From assembly GCF_014203755.1 (NCBI RefSeq), contig NZ_JACHJS010000001.1:2666001-2730000 (forward strand): 64,000 nt of DNA. The letters are read 5' to 3'. This DNA is from Saccharothrix violaceirubra. Lineage in GTDB: Bacteria > Actinomycetota > Actinomycetes > Mycobacteriales > Pseudonocardiaceae. Each line of letters opens with the position of its first letter. The stretch's first letter is position 1. The translations under genes were made by a program, and so were the position numbers. Shown piece after piece: positions 32,594 through 41,170 of the stretch. The notes below the pieces were generated by a model that saw only the letters and a program-made list of their open reading frames with translations, had not been told where the DNA came from and made no database searches.

Positions 32594-34021
32594 ATGCGCT
32601 CGACAGCTCTGTACATCGACGGCCGTTGGGTCGACGGTGCGGATTCGTTCACCACGACCGACCCGGCGACCGGTGCGGCGTTGGCGCACGTGGCCTCGGC
32701 GTCGGCCGCGGACGTCGACGCGGCGGTCGCCTCGGCCCGCAACGCGCTGCCCTCCTGGACCGCGACCCCGCCGTCGGTCAAGGCCAAGCTGCTCTGGAAG
32801 CTCGCGGACCTGATCGAGGCCGACGGCGACGAGCTGGCCGCGCTCGAGACCAGCGACCAGGGCCAGCCGCTGGGCATCGCGCGCAACGTGAGCGTGACCG
32901 GCGCGGCCGAGCACTTCCGCTACTTCGCGGGCTGGGCGACCAAGATCGACGGCACGGTCAACACGGTGTCGTTCCCGAACACGCTCCAGTACGACCGGCG
33001 CGTGCCGGTGGGCGTGTGCGCGTTGATCGCGCCGTGGAACTTCCCGCTCATGATCATGGCGTGGAAGCTCGCGCCCGCGCTGGCGTGCGGCAACACCACC
33101 GTCCTCAAGCCCGCCGAGCAGACCTCGCTGACCACGGTCCGCCTGGTCGAGCTGGCGGTCGAGGCCGGCTTCCCGCCCGGTGTGATCAACCTGGTGACCG
33201 GTGGTCCCGAGACCGGCAAGGCGCTCGTCGCGCACCCCGGCGTGGACAAGGTGTCGTTCACCGGCTCCACCGAGGTGGGCCAGGCGATCGTGTCCGCGTC
33301 GGCGTCCGACCTCAAGCGCGTGACGCTGGAGCTGGGCGGCAAGACGCCCACCGTCGTGGCCCGCAGCGCCGACATCGACGCCGCCGTGGCCGGGACCGTC
33401 GCGGGCGGCCTGCTCAACAGCGGCCAGGTCTGCGCCGCCTACGCGCGGCTCTACGTCGACTCGAAGCGGCGGGACGAGTTCACCTCGAAGCTCGCCGCCG
33501 CCGTGGCCGGTCTGCGCATCGGCGCGGGTGCCGACCCGTCGACCGAACTCGGCCCACTGGTGACGGCCGAGCACCGGACCCGGGTGGACGGCTTCGTGCA
33601 GCGGGCGATCGCCGCCGGTGCGACGTTGGCGACCGGTGGTTCCGTTGTGGACGGACCGGGCAACTTCTATCACCCGACGGTCTTCGCGGACGTCAAGGAC
33701 GACATGCAGATCGCCCGCGAAGAGGTGTTCGGCCCGGTGCTCGCCGTGCTGGACTACGACGACGAGGACGAGCTGCTGGCGCGCGTCAACGACTCGCCGT
33801 ACGGCCTCGCGGCGGCGGTGTGGAGCGACGACCTGCGCTCGGCGCACCGGCTGGCCGACGGCATCCGCGCGGGTGCGGTGTTCGTGAACATGCCGTGCAT
33901 CCCGGACGCGGCGGCGCCGTGGGGCGGCTTCCGCTCCAGCGGCTGGGGCCGTGAGATGGGCCCGTACGCGATCGACGCGTACACCGAGGTCAAGGGCGTG
34001 TGGATCCACCACGGCGCCTGA
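32594..34021 (+). CDS. Aldehyde dehydrogenase, phenylacetaldehyde dehydrogenase-like
   Basis: This 475-residue NAD-dependent aldehyde dehydrogenase has the general base Glu in VTLELGGKTP and the nucleophile Cys in LNSGQVCAAYAR, a segment like that of FeaB. It has a strong GGAGGGGAG ribosome site. It lies 89 bp behind the FeaR-like regulator. With the amine oxidase 14 kb away, it would turn (hydroxy)phenylacetaldehydes into phenylacetates, feeding hpaD when the ring carries two hydroxyls. Other aldehydes are possible. The gene ends in a repeat array shared with the converging luxR gene. Confidence 0.82.
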   Translation: MRSTALYIDGRWVDGADSFTTTDPATGAALAHVASASAADVDAAVASARNALPSWTATPPSVKAKLLWKLADLIEADGDELAALETSDQGQPLGIARNVSVTGAAEHFRYFAGWATKIDGTVNTVSFPNTLQYDRRVPVGVCALIAPWNFPLMIMAWKLAPALACGNTTVLKPAEQTSLTTVRLVELAVEAGFPPGVINLVTGGPETGKALVAHPGVDKVSFTGSTEVGQAIVSASASDLKRVTLELGGKTPTVVARSADIDAAVAGTVAGGLLNSGQVCAAYARLYVDSKRRDEFTSKLAAAVAGLRIGAGADPSTELGPLVTAEHRTRVDGFVQRAIAAGATLATGGSVVDGPGNFYHPTVFADVKDDMQIAREEVFGPVLAVLDYDDEDELLARVNDSPYGLAAAVWSDDLRSAHRLADGIRAGAVFVNMPCIPDAAAPWGGFRSSGWGREMGPYAIDAYTEVKGVWIHHGA

Positions 34022-34082
34022 TCTCCTCCAGACACGCGTCGGCGGGCGCCCGATCCCCGAGCCCGCCGACGCGTTCCACTTC

Positions 34083-34231
34083 GCGAGTCATGCATTCGGA
34101 CACCGCGAGTTGTACGTTCAGGCACCGCGAAATGTGCATTCAGGCACCAAGGCTGTCCGGCCATGCCAGGCCGAGTGCACATTTCATGGTGTCCGAACGC
34201 ACAACTCGCGGTGTCTGAACGTATAACTCGC
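34083..34231. repeat. 22-bp repeat cluster, copy C, arranged as a large inverted repeat
   Basis: Three abutting units in minus orientation (34083-34104, 34105-34126, 34127-34148) face a partial unit (34173-34187) and two units in plus orientation (34188-34209, 34210-34231), separated by about 24 bp. Plus-orientation consensus begins GGTGYCYGAAYG and ends ACTCGC or TTTCGC. The two arms can fold into an imperfect stem of about 60 bp between converging genes, which could stop transcription from both sides. Confidence 0.8.
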
Positions 34232-34239
34232 GCGTTCGG

Positions 34240-35262
34240 TCAGATCCAGCCGGGGTCCAGGCCCCGGGTCAGGCGGGACAGTTCGCCCAGGCCGGTGGGC
34301 GAGGGGCGGACGTAGCCGGCACGGGCGGCCACGCCGGCGGCCTCGCCCCGCGACTGGCAGTCCAGCTTGGTGAGCAGCCGCTCGACGTAGGTCTCCACGG
34401 TCCGGCGTGACACGACCAGGCTCTCGGCGATCGCCTGGTTGCTCAGCCCGGCCACCAGACCGGTCGCGATGTCCAGTTCCCGCGCGGTCAGACCCGCGTG
34501 GTTCTCGAACGGCGTGCACGCGACGATGACGCCGCTGCGCGGACCGTCGACCACGCGCAGCAGCCGGACGCGGTACCAGCCCTCCCGGCCCGGCCACAGG
34601 AACGGCACCGTCCGCACGCCCAGGCCCGCGAACGAATCCGCCAGCGCCCGCAGCGCCGGGTCGCCGGCGATCGGCGCGGGGGAGCGGTCCGACACCGGCG
34701 CCACGGCCGGCAGCAGCCACGACGCCGACCAGTGCTCGTCGAACCACGCGTCGAAGCGCGGGCAGTGCAGCGGGTCGACGCGGCGGGCCAGGGCGGCGCC
34801 CACCGACGCCACGAACTCGCGGGTCTCCTCGGTGAACGAGTAGCGCACGGGTGCGTTCATGTGCAGCACGCCCACGACCTGCCGTCGGCCGACCTTCAAC
34901 GCCGCCGAAAGACCGTCCTCGAAACCGGCCGGCCTCAACCTTTCCTGGTAATGCGGTGAATCACGGAAATCGTGCGGCATGTTGTCGGTCATCAACAACG
35001 GCACGGCGGAATCGAACAGCTGGCCGCCCCACCGCGTCCGCGGCAGCTCGTGGGCCAGTTCCTGGCTGCTGGACCGGTTGTACCCGTCCTCGGCCATCAC
35101 CACGAAGCGGCGCACTACCGGGTCCCACCCGTTGATCTGCACGGCACACATCTGCGGCATCGCGGCGCGCAGTGCCCCGAAGACCTCTTCCCACTCCACC
35201 GCCGCGCCACTGCCCAGCGCGGAACCGAGTCGCACCGCCGCCGCGATGCGCGTGGAGTTCAT
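34240..35262 (-). CDS. LuxR-family regulator with GAF-like sensor domain
   Basis: The protein has 340 residues. Residues about 15-180 look like a GAF domain (QINGWDPVVRRFVVMAEDG, LKVGRRQVVGVLHMN). The C-terminal LuxR helix-turn-helix at about 265-325 has LTARELDIATGLVAGLSNQAIAESL-type sequence and SRRTVETYVERLLTKL. An AGGAGG site precedes the ATG. It stands alone between the repeat cluster and a 17-bp hairpin, next to the long catabolic operon on the same strand, and is a plausible regulator of it. No cognate kinase or receiver domain is present. Confidence 0.88.
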   Translation of the reverse strand: MNSTRIAAAVRLGSALGSGAAVEWEEVFGALRAAMPQMCAVQINGWDPVVRRFVVMAEDGYNRSSSQELAHELPRTRWGGQLFDSAVPLLMTDNMPHDFRDSPHYQERLRPAGFEDGLSAALKVGRRQVVGVLHMNAPVRYSFTEETREFVASVGAALARRVDPLHCPRFDAWFDEHWSASWLLPAVAPVSDRSPAPIAGDPALRALADSFAGLGVRTVPFLWPGREGWYRVRLLRVVDGPRSGVIVACTPFENHAGLTARELDIATGLVAGLSNQAIAESLVVSRRTVETYVERLLTKLDCQSRGEAAGVAARAGYVRPSPTGLGELSRLTRGLDPGWI

Positions 35263-35325
35263 CGGAAACCTCCTGGTGGGTGGACCGTCAAACCTACGGT
35301 GCGTGATGTGATCGCGACAATAGGG

Positions 35326-35364
35326 TTGACCCGCAGCGCACCCCAACGGTGCGCTGCGGGTCAA
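35326..35364 (-). terminator. 17-bp perfect hairpin ending the ABC/catabolic operon
   Basis: A perfect 17-bp stem (TTGACCCGCAGCGCACC and its complement) with a 5-nt loop starts 25 bp after the stop of the aldo/keto reductase. This is the strongest hairpin in the window. It could also act as an operator for luxR, which starts about 65 bp further on. Confidence 0.75.
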
Positions 35365-35388
35365 ATGCGGTTCCCACCAGGGCAATAC

Positions 35389-36357
35389 TCAGTGGCCGGT
35401 CGGGTCCACCACGTCACGGTCCAACCACAGGCCGTCGACGGCCTTGCGCAGCTCCAGGCCACGCGTCTCGGCCAGTTCGACCGCCTTCAGGTTCTGCTCG
35501 AGCTGGGTCAGCCTGCTGCACCCGACCAGCACCGTGGACACCGTCGGGTTGGCCAGGCAGAACGCGATGCCGGCCTGCGCCGGGGTGGCGTCGAACTCGG
35601 CCGCGATCGCGGCCAGGCCCCGCCCGGCGTCCGCGATCTGCTCGCGGATGCCGCCCGGGTCACGTCCGATCATCCGCTCGGGCTTGAAGTTGCCCGCGAG
35701 GATGCCGCCCTCAAGCACGTCGGACGCCTGGATCGTCACGCCCAGCTCCTCGACCAGCGAGCGGAACGGTGCGCCGTCGGGGATCGACCGCCGCACGACG
35801 CTGTACTTGAGCTGCGCCATCGACGGGCCGGGCACGCCCTGCTCGGCCGCCGCCGCGTGCGCGGCCCGGATGTGGTCGACCGACCAGTTGTTGACGCCCC
35901 ACGCGCCGAGCTTGCCCTGCGCGACCAGGTCGCCGAGCTGCTTGGTCAGCAGCTTCATGTCCGGCTCGGTGCCGAACAGGTCGCCCAGGACCGCGTAGTC
36001 GGCGTAGTCCGTGCCCACCCGGAACAGCAGGCGGTCGAGCTGGTCGCCCATGTTCTGCTCGGGGAAGTAGTTGATCCACAGCTTCGCGGAGATCTTGTAG
36101 TTCTCGCGTGCGATGCCGGCGGCCTGGACGATCCGGCCGAACAGCACGTCGGTGTACGACTCGGGCACGGGCTTGCCGTCCAGGCTGAACCCGCCGTAGT
36201 AGCCCACGTCGAACAGGTCGACCCCGGCCTCGACCGCGCGGCCGACCATCTCGACGGCCTCGTGGAAGGGCATGCGGTCGTAGATGTGCCAGGAACCGAG
36301 CGCGAGGACACCGACCTCGGGTCCGTCGCGACCGATGCGACGCTTGGGGATCGTCAC
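35389..36357 (-). CDS. Aldo/keto reductase
   Basis: The 322-residue TIM-barrel NADPH oxidoreductase starts at a GTG with an AAGGAGG site. It keeps the family layout: GSWHIYDRM near the start, a D-Y pair (FDVGYYGG), a Lys near residue 92 (KISAKLW), a GVNNWS segment and a C-terminal VGCSRLTQLEQN cofactor-phosphate loop. It is the last gene of the 12-kb operon, 1 bp after the hydrolase stop. It would reduce an aldehyde or ketone intermediate; the substrate is unknown. Confidence 0.85.
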   Translation of the reverse strand: MTIPKRRIGRDGPEVGVLALGSWHIYDRMPFHEAVEMVGRAVEAGVDLFDVGYYGGFSLDGKPVPESYTDVLFGRIVQAAGIARENYKISAKLWINYFPEQNMGDQLDRLLFRVGTDYADYAVLGDLFGTEPDMKLLTKQLGDLVAQGKLGAWGVNNWSVDHIRAAHAAAAEQGVPGPSMAQLKYSVVRRSIPDGAPFRSLVEELGVTIQASDVLEGGILAGNFKPERMIGRDPGGIREQIADAGRGLAAIAAEFDATPAQAGIAFCLANPTVSTVLVGCSRLTQLEQNLKAVELAETRGLELRKAVDGLWLDRDVVDPTGH

Positions 36358-36358
36358 C

Positions 36359-37303
36359 TTAAGCCTCCTTGTGGAACGCGGCACGGAGAGCGGACGCGGC
36401 ACGGGCGTGCGCGTCCGCGGAGACGCCGAGCTGGTCGACCAGCAGGGCGAAGAAGCCGTGGATCTGCCCCTCGTAGCGGAGCAGTTGCACCGGCACGCCG
36501 GAGTCGAGCAACCGGTGCGCGTACTCCTCGCCTTCGTCGCGCAACGGGTCGAACTCGGCGGTGAACACCAGCGCGGCCGGCAGGTCGCGGTGGTGCTCGG
36601 CCTCCAGCGGTGCGAGATGCGGGTGGACGAGGTCCTCGGGTTTCGCCGGGTACTGGCGGAAGAACCACTCCATGCTCTCGCGGTCGAGGAAGTGGTCCAC
36701 AGCGTAGTCCACATAGGACTGCCGCTCGGACGGCGGTGCGATGACCGGCGAGGCCAGGAGCTGGAACACCGGCCGCGGCTCGTCCAGGTCACGGGTCCGC
36801 AACGACACCACGGCCGCCAGGTTGGCGCCCGCGCTCTCGCCGCCGACCGCCACCCGCGACGTGTCGACGCCGATCGCGTCGCCCGACTCGACCACCCACA
36901 GGTACGCGGCGTGCGCGTCGTCGACGGCCGCCGGGAACCGGTGCTCGGGCGCCAGCCGGTAGTCGACCGACACCACGACCATGCCGACCGCGTTGGCCAG
37001 CGCCCGGCACGTGGCGTCGTTCTCGTCCAGCGAACCGAGCACCCAGCCGCCGCCGTGGTACCAGACCAGCGCCGGGAACGGCCCCTCGCCCTCGGGCGTG
37101 TACACCCGGACCGGGATCTCGCCCGCCGGTCCGGGCACGGCCCGGTCCACCGCCGAGGCGACCTCCTGCCGGCGGAGCGACGGCCGCCAGGACGCGGCGA
37201 ACCGCGCCCGGACGTCCGCCGCCGAACCGGCGTCGAGCGGGATCAGCCCGCCCTGCGCCGCCGTAGCCTCGATGACCGCCTGTGCTTCAGGATGCAGAGG
37301 CAA
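36359..37303 (-). CDS. Alpha/beta hydrolase, hormone-sensitive lipase family
   Basis: This 314-residue esterase has the HSL-family oxyanion motif YHGGGWV, the nucleophile in VGGESAGANLA, an acid in AEFDPLRDEG and a His in EGQIHGFF. The start is TTG with an AAGGAGGAGGG site, 3 bp after the dimethylformamidase-like stop. No signal peptide is visible, so it is cytosolic. It would hydrolyse a carboxyl ester within the unknown pathway of this operon. Confidence 0.88.
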   Translation of the reverse strand: MPLHPEAQAVIEATAAQGGLIPLDAGSAADVRARFAASWRPSLRRQEVASAVDRAVPGPAGEIPVRVYTPEGEGPFPALVWYHGGGWVLGSLDENDATCRALANAVGMVVVSVDYRLAPEHRFPAAVDDAHAAYLWVVESGDAIGVDTSRVAVGGESAGANLAAVVSLRTRDLDEPRPVFQLLASPVIAPPSERQSYVDYAVDHFLDRESMEWFFRQYPAKPEDLVHPHLAPLEAEHHRDLPAALVFTAEFDPLRDEGEEYAHRLLDSGVPVQLLRYEGQIHGFFALLVDQLGVSADAHARAASALRAAFHKEA

Positions 37304-37306
37304 TCG

Positions 37307-39454
37307 TCAGCCCTCCTCCTTGGCCGGTCCCACGCCCCAGGACCGCAGGACGTTCGCGGTCAGGCGTGAGACGTCGTTGTCGTCGCCGTCGTACGAGAGC
37401 GCGCCACACCAGCCGATCGACCCGGTCGAGAACACCTCGCCGCCGCCGGTCGTCGTGTACACCGTCATGTCCGAACGCCGCCGGTCGACCGGATCGCCCA
37501 ACGGGTGGGGGATCGCCGGACCGGTGTCGCCGGAGATGTACATCCCGCCGAGCATCGCCCGCGCCAGCAGCGTGACGCCGGGCGGGCTGCCCAGCAGCGC
37601 GTCGATGCCGCACGTCTCGAACGAGGCCGCGCCGCCGAGCACCGCGCCGAACGCGCCCAGCGGCTTCGTGCGGTCGATCCCGTCCAGGAACGGGTGGTCG
37701 ACGTCCTGGATCTCGTACGCGCCGCCGGTCGTCAGGCCCGCGGCGGCCGTGCCGATGCCGAACAGCCGGTGCGGCGCCCGGCCGCGTTCCTGCCACAGGC
37801 CGCCCGGTTCGGCGGTCGAGGTCAGGGTCAGCTCGCCCGGCTCGCTCTCCCAGCAGCGCACACCCACGTAGCCACGCCGCAGCTCGGCGAGGTGGCGGCG
37901 CTCCGGGTGGATCGCGGTGACCCAGTACGCGCCGTTGCCGCCCAGGTACCCCAGGTGGCCGCCGCCGTCCAGGTGCGCGCCGATCCCGTCGAGCATCCGC
38001 CGCGACCAGTACTCGGGGTGGCTGCCGGTGATCACGGCCGAGTACCCCTCGAACGCGGTCGCGCCCTCGGCGTCCAGGTCGTGGTCGGTGAGGATGTCGT
38101 ACTCGACGCCCTGCCGGTCCAGCCAGCCCACGAGGAACAGGTCCTCGCTGAGCTGGTGCACGCAGCCGGTGGCCCGCAGGACGTGGTCGTCGCGCATGCC
38201 CAGCAGCGGGCGCAGCAGGGACGCGGTCGCCACGCCGCTGCCGTCGGAGTGCCGGTCGTACATGCTGTGCAACGAGTTGGCCCGCGCGAACGGCGCCGCG
38301 TACTCGGCCGGGTCCTCCGGCATGCCCGGCTGGTACAGGTGGTCGAGCGCGTACGCCAGGTAGGACAGCGTCGGGATCAGCAACGCCAGCCGGGCCTGCC
38401 GGGCGGCGGGCCGCACGAAGAAGGGCAGCCGGTCGACGCCCTCGTCCGTGGCCAGCTCCACCGCGTACACGCCGGTCGGCAGACCCTCCGGCACCTCGAC
38501 GGTGAACAGCGGTTCCCACCCGCAGTCCGACAGGTCGTCGGAGTGGAAGTGCACCGCCGCGTAGCCCCGGTCGGCGAACCGCCAGTCGAGCACCTCGCCG
38601 GTCCAGTCGTGGCCGGTGACGCCGCGCAACGGCTGGTTGTGCAGCGTGCCGTGGTGCCCGCCGATGACGTCGAGCAGCTTGTCGCCGCCGATGTCCTGGA
38701 ACAGGTCCCAGTGGGCCTTGGCGCCGCGCTGCCACGCCGTGGCCGTGTCGCGGAAGTGCTCGTCGACGTCGATGAGCGCCGTGCCGAACACGGTCGGCCC
38801 GTCGAGCTTGCCGTCGAAGTGGCCCACGCGGTCGCCGTCGACGAACCGGGCGCCCAGCAGCAGCGGCACCTGCCCGCCCACGAGCGCGCCCGCACCGGGT
38901 GCGGTGGCCACGGACGACGTCTCCTCGCCCGTGACCCGCGCGCCCGGCCGGACCTCCAGCCGCAGGCCGTCGGGACCGTAGCCGCCGACGAGCAGGTACC
39001 AGCGCCGCAGGTGCAGCGCCGGACCTTCGACCTCGACGACGCCGTTCTCGGCGCGGACCGCGAACCGCACGGTCCGGTCGGGCAGCAGCGCCAGTTCGAC
39101 GTGCGGACCCTCGTCCGCGTCGCCCTGGCTCAGCAGCCCGACCCGGCCGCCCGGGTCGGCCGTCGGCCAGACCCACACCGCGAACGTGACCTCGGCACCC
39201 GGCGCCGGCGGCCGGGGGACCAGGCCGTACGAGCCGTGGTCGAAGTCCTGGTGCGGGATCGCGACGCGCTCGGGCGCCTCGACCGCGACGGGTGTGCGGG
39301 TGGGCGCCGTGCCGTCGTGACCGAGGCGCACGACGCGGACGCGGGCGTCCGGCACCGTCGCGGAGGCGTGCACGGCGAGCCGGTCGCCCGGTCGCACCGA
39401 GAGGCGGTCGGTGTACCCGACGACCTTGGCGTGTGTGTGGTCGACCGCTGTCAT
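37307..39454 (-). CDS. N,N-dimethylformamidase large-subunit homologue
   Basis: The protein has 715 residues and resembles the large (beta) subunit of N,N-dimethylformamidase. The N-terminal 110 residues form a beta domain, residues about 110-300 a concanavalin-like lectin fold, and the C-terminal part is the glutamine-amidotransferase-like catalytic domain, with MYDRHSDGSG, ITGSHPEYWSRRML and YLGGNGAYW. In the known enzyme an Fe bound by two Tyr and a Glu hydrolyses amides; Tyr and Glu candidates are present here. No gene for the small alpha subunit lies nearby. ATGA overlap with the SDR gene. I infer an amide or related C-N bond as substrate, but not DMF itself. Confidence 0.78.
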   Translation of the reverse strand: MTAVDHTHAKVVGYTDRLSVRPGDRLAVHASATVPDARVRVVRLGHDGTAPTRTPVAVEAPERVAIPHQDFDHGSYGLVPRPPAPGAEVTFAVWVWPTADPGGRVGLLSQGDADEGPHVELALLPDRTVRFAVRAENGVVEVEGPALHLRRWYLLVGGYGPDGLRLEVRPGARVTGEETSSVATAPGAGALVGGQVPLLLGARFVDGDRVGHFDGKLDGPTVFGTALIDVDEHFRDTATAWQRGAKAHWDLFQDIGGDKLLDVIGGHHGTLHNQPLRGVTGHDWTGEVLDWRFADRGYAAVHFHSDDLSDCGWEPLFTVEVPEGLPTGVYAVELATDEGVDRLPFFVRPAARQARLALLIPTLSYLAYALDHLYQPGMPEDPAEYAAPFARANSLHSMYDRHSDGSGVATASLLRPLLGMRDDHVLRATGCVHQLSEDLFLVGWLDRQGVEYDILTDHDLDAEGATAFEGYSAVITGSHPEYWSRRMLDGIGAHLDGGGHLGYLGGNGAYWVTAIHPERRHLAELRRGYVGVRCWESEPGELTLTSTAEPGGLWQERGRAPHRLFGIGTAAAGLTTGGAYEIQDVDHPFLDGIDRTKPLGAFGAVLGGAASFETCGIDALLGSPPGVTLLARAMLGGMYISGDTGPAIPHPLGDPVDRRRSDMTVYTTTGGGEVFSTGSIGWCGALSYDGDDNDVSRLTANVLRSWGVGPAKEEG

Positions 39455-40194
39455 GCCGAGCTTCCCAACAGTTGGCCGCCGTCGACCGGCAGCACGGTTC
39501 CGGTGATGTGCGCGGCCTCGCCCGACGCGAGCAGCAGGACGATCGGGACGAGGTCGGAGGTCTGCGCGATCCGGCCCAGCGGGATGCGCTGGGTCCAGAA
39601 CGCCTTCGCCTGGTCGTCCCGCATCGCCGCCGCGGTCAACGGCGTCTCCACGGGACCGGGCGCGATCGCGTTGACCCGGATGCCGAACCGCGCCAGTTCC
39701 AGCGCGGCCGACCGGGTCAACGCGTTCATCGCGGCCTTGGACGCCTCGTAGTGCCCGAGGCCGACCGTGGGCGCGAACGAGCCCGCCGAGCTGATGTGCA
39801 CGATCGAACCACCCCGGCCGGCCGAGGCCATGACCTCGCCGACCGCCTGGGTGATCAGGAAGGTGCCGCGCACGTTCACCGCGAGCACCTGGTCCACCAC
39901 CTCGACCGGCAGGGCCAGCAGCGGACCTCCGCCGCCGACGACGCCCGCCGCGTGCACCAGGACGTCGATCGACCCGAGTTCGGTCACGGTCGCGCCGACC
40001 GCCGCGCGCACCGAGTCCTGGTCGCCGACGTCCATCCCCAGGCCGAGCCCGCCGAACGTGCGGGCGTGCTCGACCGCCGCGGCGCCGTCGAGGTCGGCGA
40101 CCGCGACCCGGTGACCGGCGCCCGCGAGCGCGGCGGCGAGCGCGCCACCGATCCCGCCCGCGCCACCGGTCACCAGGGCGACTTTGTCGCCCAT
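39451..40194 (-). CDS. SDR-family oxidoreductase
   Basis: This 247-residue classical SDR has an intact site: TGGAGGIG, HAAGV, the Ser in VHISSAGS, and Tyr/Lys in GHYEASKAAM. DLDG after beta-2 favours NAD. The start overlaps the previous stop by 1 nt (TGATG). It lies between the methyltransferase-like and dimethylformamidase-like genes. It would interconvert an alcohol and a ketone in the pathway. Confidence 0.9.
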   Translation of the reverse strand: MGDKVALVTGGAGGIGGALAAALAGAGHRVAVADLDGAAAVEHARTFGGLGLGMDVGDQDSVRAAVGATVTELGSIDVLVHAAGVVGGGGPLLALPVEVVDQVLAVNVRGTFLITQAVGEVMASAGRGGSIVHISSAGSFAPTVGLGHYEASKAAMNALTRSAALELARFGIRVNAIAPGPVETPLTAAAMRDDQAKAFWTQRIPLGRIAQTSDLVPIVLLLASGEAAHITGTVLPVDGGQLLGSSA

Positions 40195-41159
40195 CACACG
40201 GCCTCGGCGATGACCACCCGCGGCGAGCCCGGGATCGGACGGGTCTCCAGGAACTTCCAGCCCGTCTCGCCCAGCCACGAGACGACCTCGGCCTCGGGGT
40301 AGACCACGGTGCCGTCGATCACGAGGTACTCGCCCGCGAGGATCGGGTCGATGCGGCGGGCGTCGTCGGCCAGCAGCAGGAAGTCCACCACCAGCAGGCG
40401 GGCGCCCGGGTCGACGACCTTGCGCGCGGCGGTGAAGAACGTCTTGTTCTGCTCCGGCGTGAACCGGTGCAGCACGTGCTCCAGCAGGACCGCGTCGTAG
40501 TGGCCGGGGATCTCGTCGGTCAGCGGGTCGGCCGCCTGGAACTTGATCCGGTCGGCCAGCTCGCCGGTGAGCGAGCCCTCCAGCATCTTGATGAAGTCCG
40601 GCGTGGTGACGAACGCGCCGGTCAGCTCCGGGTTGCGCGCGGCGGCCTCGGTGAGGAACGAGATCGCCAGGCCGCCCAGGTCGAGCACGTTCTTGTGCAG
40701 GCGCCAGTCGTAGTGCTCGGCGAGCTGCTGCGCGTGCAGGCTGTTGTAGGTCTGGACACCGTTCATGAACTCGCCCATGTTCGATTCGTCCAACTGGAAC
40801 GGACCGGGCTGCGCGGTGCGCATCGACTCGGTGTAGTGCAGCCAGTGCGGGTAGCTCATGCCGTTCCAGAAGCCCAGCCACGGCCGCAGGTCCAGGCCGT
40901 CGCCACCGGACAGGTACTCGGCGGTGACCGCCGTGTTGGTGTACTTGCCGTCGGCGAACGCGAGCAGCTCCAGGCCCACCATGGCGTCGGCGAGGATGCG
41001 GGCCGTGCGCTCGGGCAGGCCGGCGCGCTCGGCCAGCTCGGCCGATGTCGCCGGGCCCGCGGCGAGCGCGGCGAACACGCCCAGCTCGCTGGCCGCGAAG
41101 AGCTGCTTGGCGGCCATGAAGCCGGTCGCGACGTTCACCAGGGGAGTGGGATCGGTCAT
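40194..41159 (-). CDS. O-methyltransferase-fold protein with altered SAM site
   Basis: The protein has 321 residues and follows the plant-type/acetylserotonin O-methyltransferase layout: a winged-helix dimerisation domain at about 1-90 (SAELAERAGLPERTARILADAM), then a Rossmann domain. The SAM motif, normally DVGGGTG, reads LDLGGLAISF, and the acidic residue that binds the ribose is replaced in the AFVTTPDF segment. The later ARLLVVDFLL strand is intact. It may not use SAM as a methyl donor; relatives such as RdmB are hydroxylases or decarboxylases. AGGAG site before the ATG. The sequence is otherwise undamaged, so selection for another function is likely. Confidence 0.75.
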   Translation of the reverse strand: MTDPTPLVNVATGFMAAKQLFAASELGVFAALAAGPATSAELAERAGLPERTARILADAMVGLELLAFADGKYTNTAVTAEYLSGGDGLDLRPWLGFWNGMSYPHWLHYTESMRTAQPGPFQLDESNMGEFMNGVQTYNSLHAQQLAEHYDWRLHKNVLDLGGLAISFLTEAAARNPELTGAFVTTPDFIKMLEGSLTGELADRIKFQAADPLTDEIPGHYDAVLLEHVLHRFTPEQNKTFFTAARKVVDPGARLLVVDFLLLADDARRIDPILAGEYLVIDGTVVYPEAEVVSWLGETGWKFLETRPIPGSPRVVIAEAV

Positions 41160-41170
41160 TGCGTTGTCTC

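Noticed and set aside
34083..34231. CRISPR array
   Set aside because: The repeat units abut directly with no spacers, occur in both orientations, and no cas gene is present.
37505..39751. A 748-codon plus-strand frame opposite the dimethylformamidase-like gene
   Set aside because: No domain is recognisable and the composition is that of a shadow frame. The minus strand has a continuous family match.
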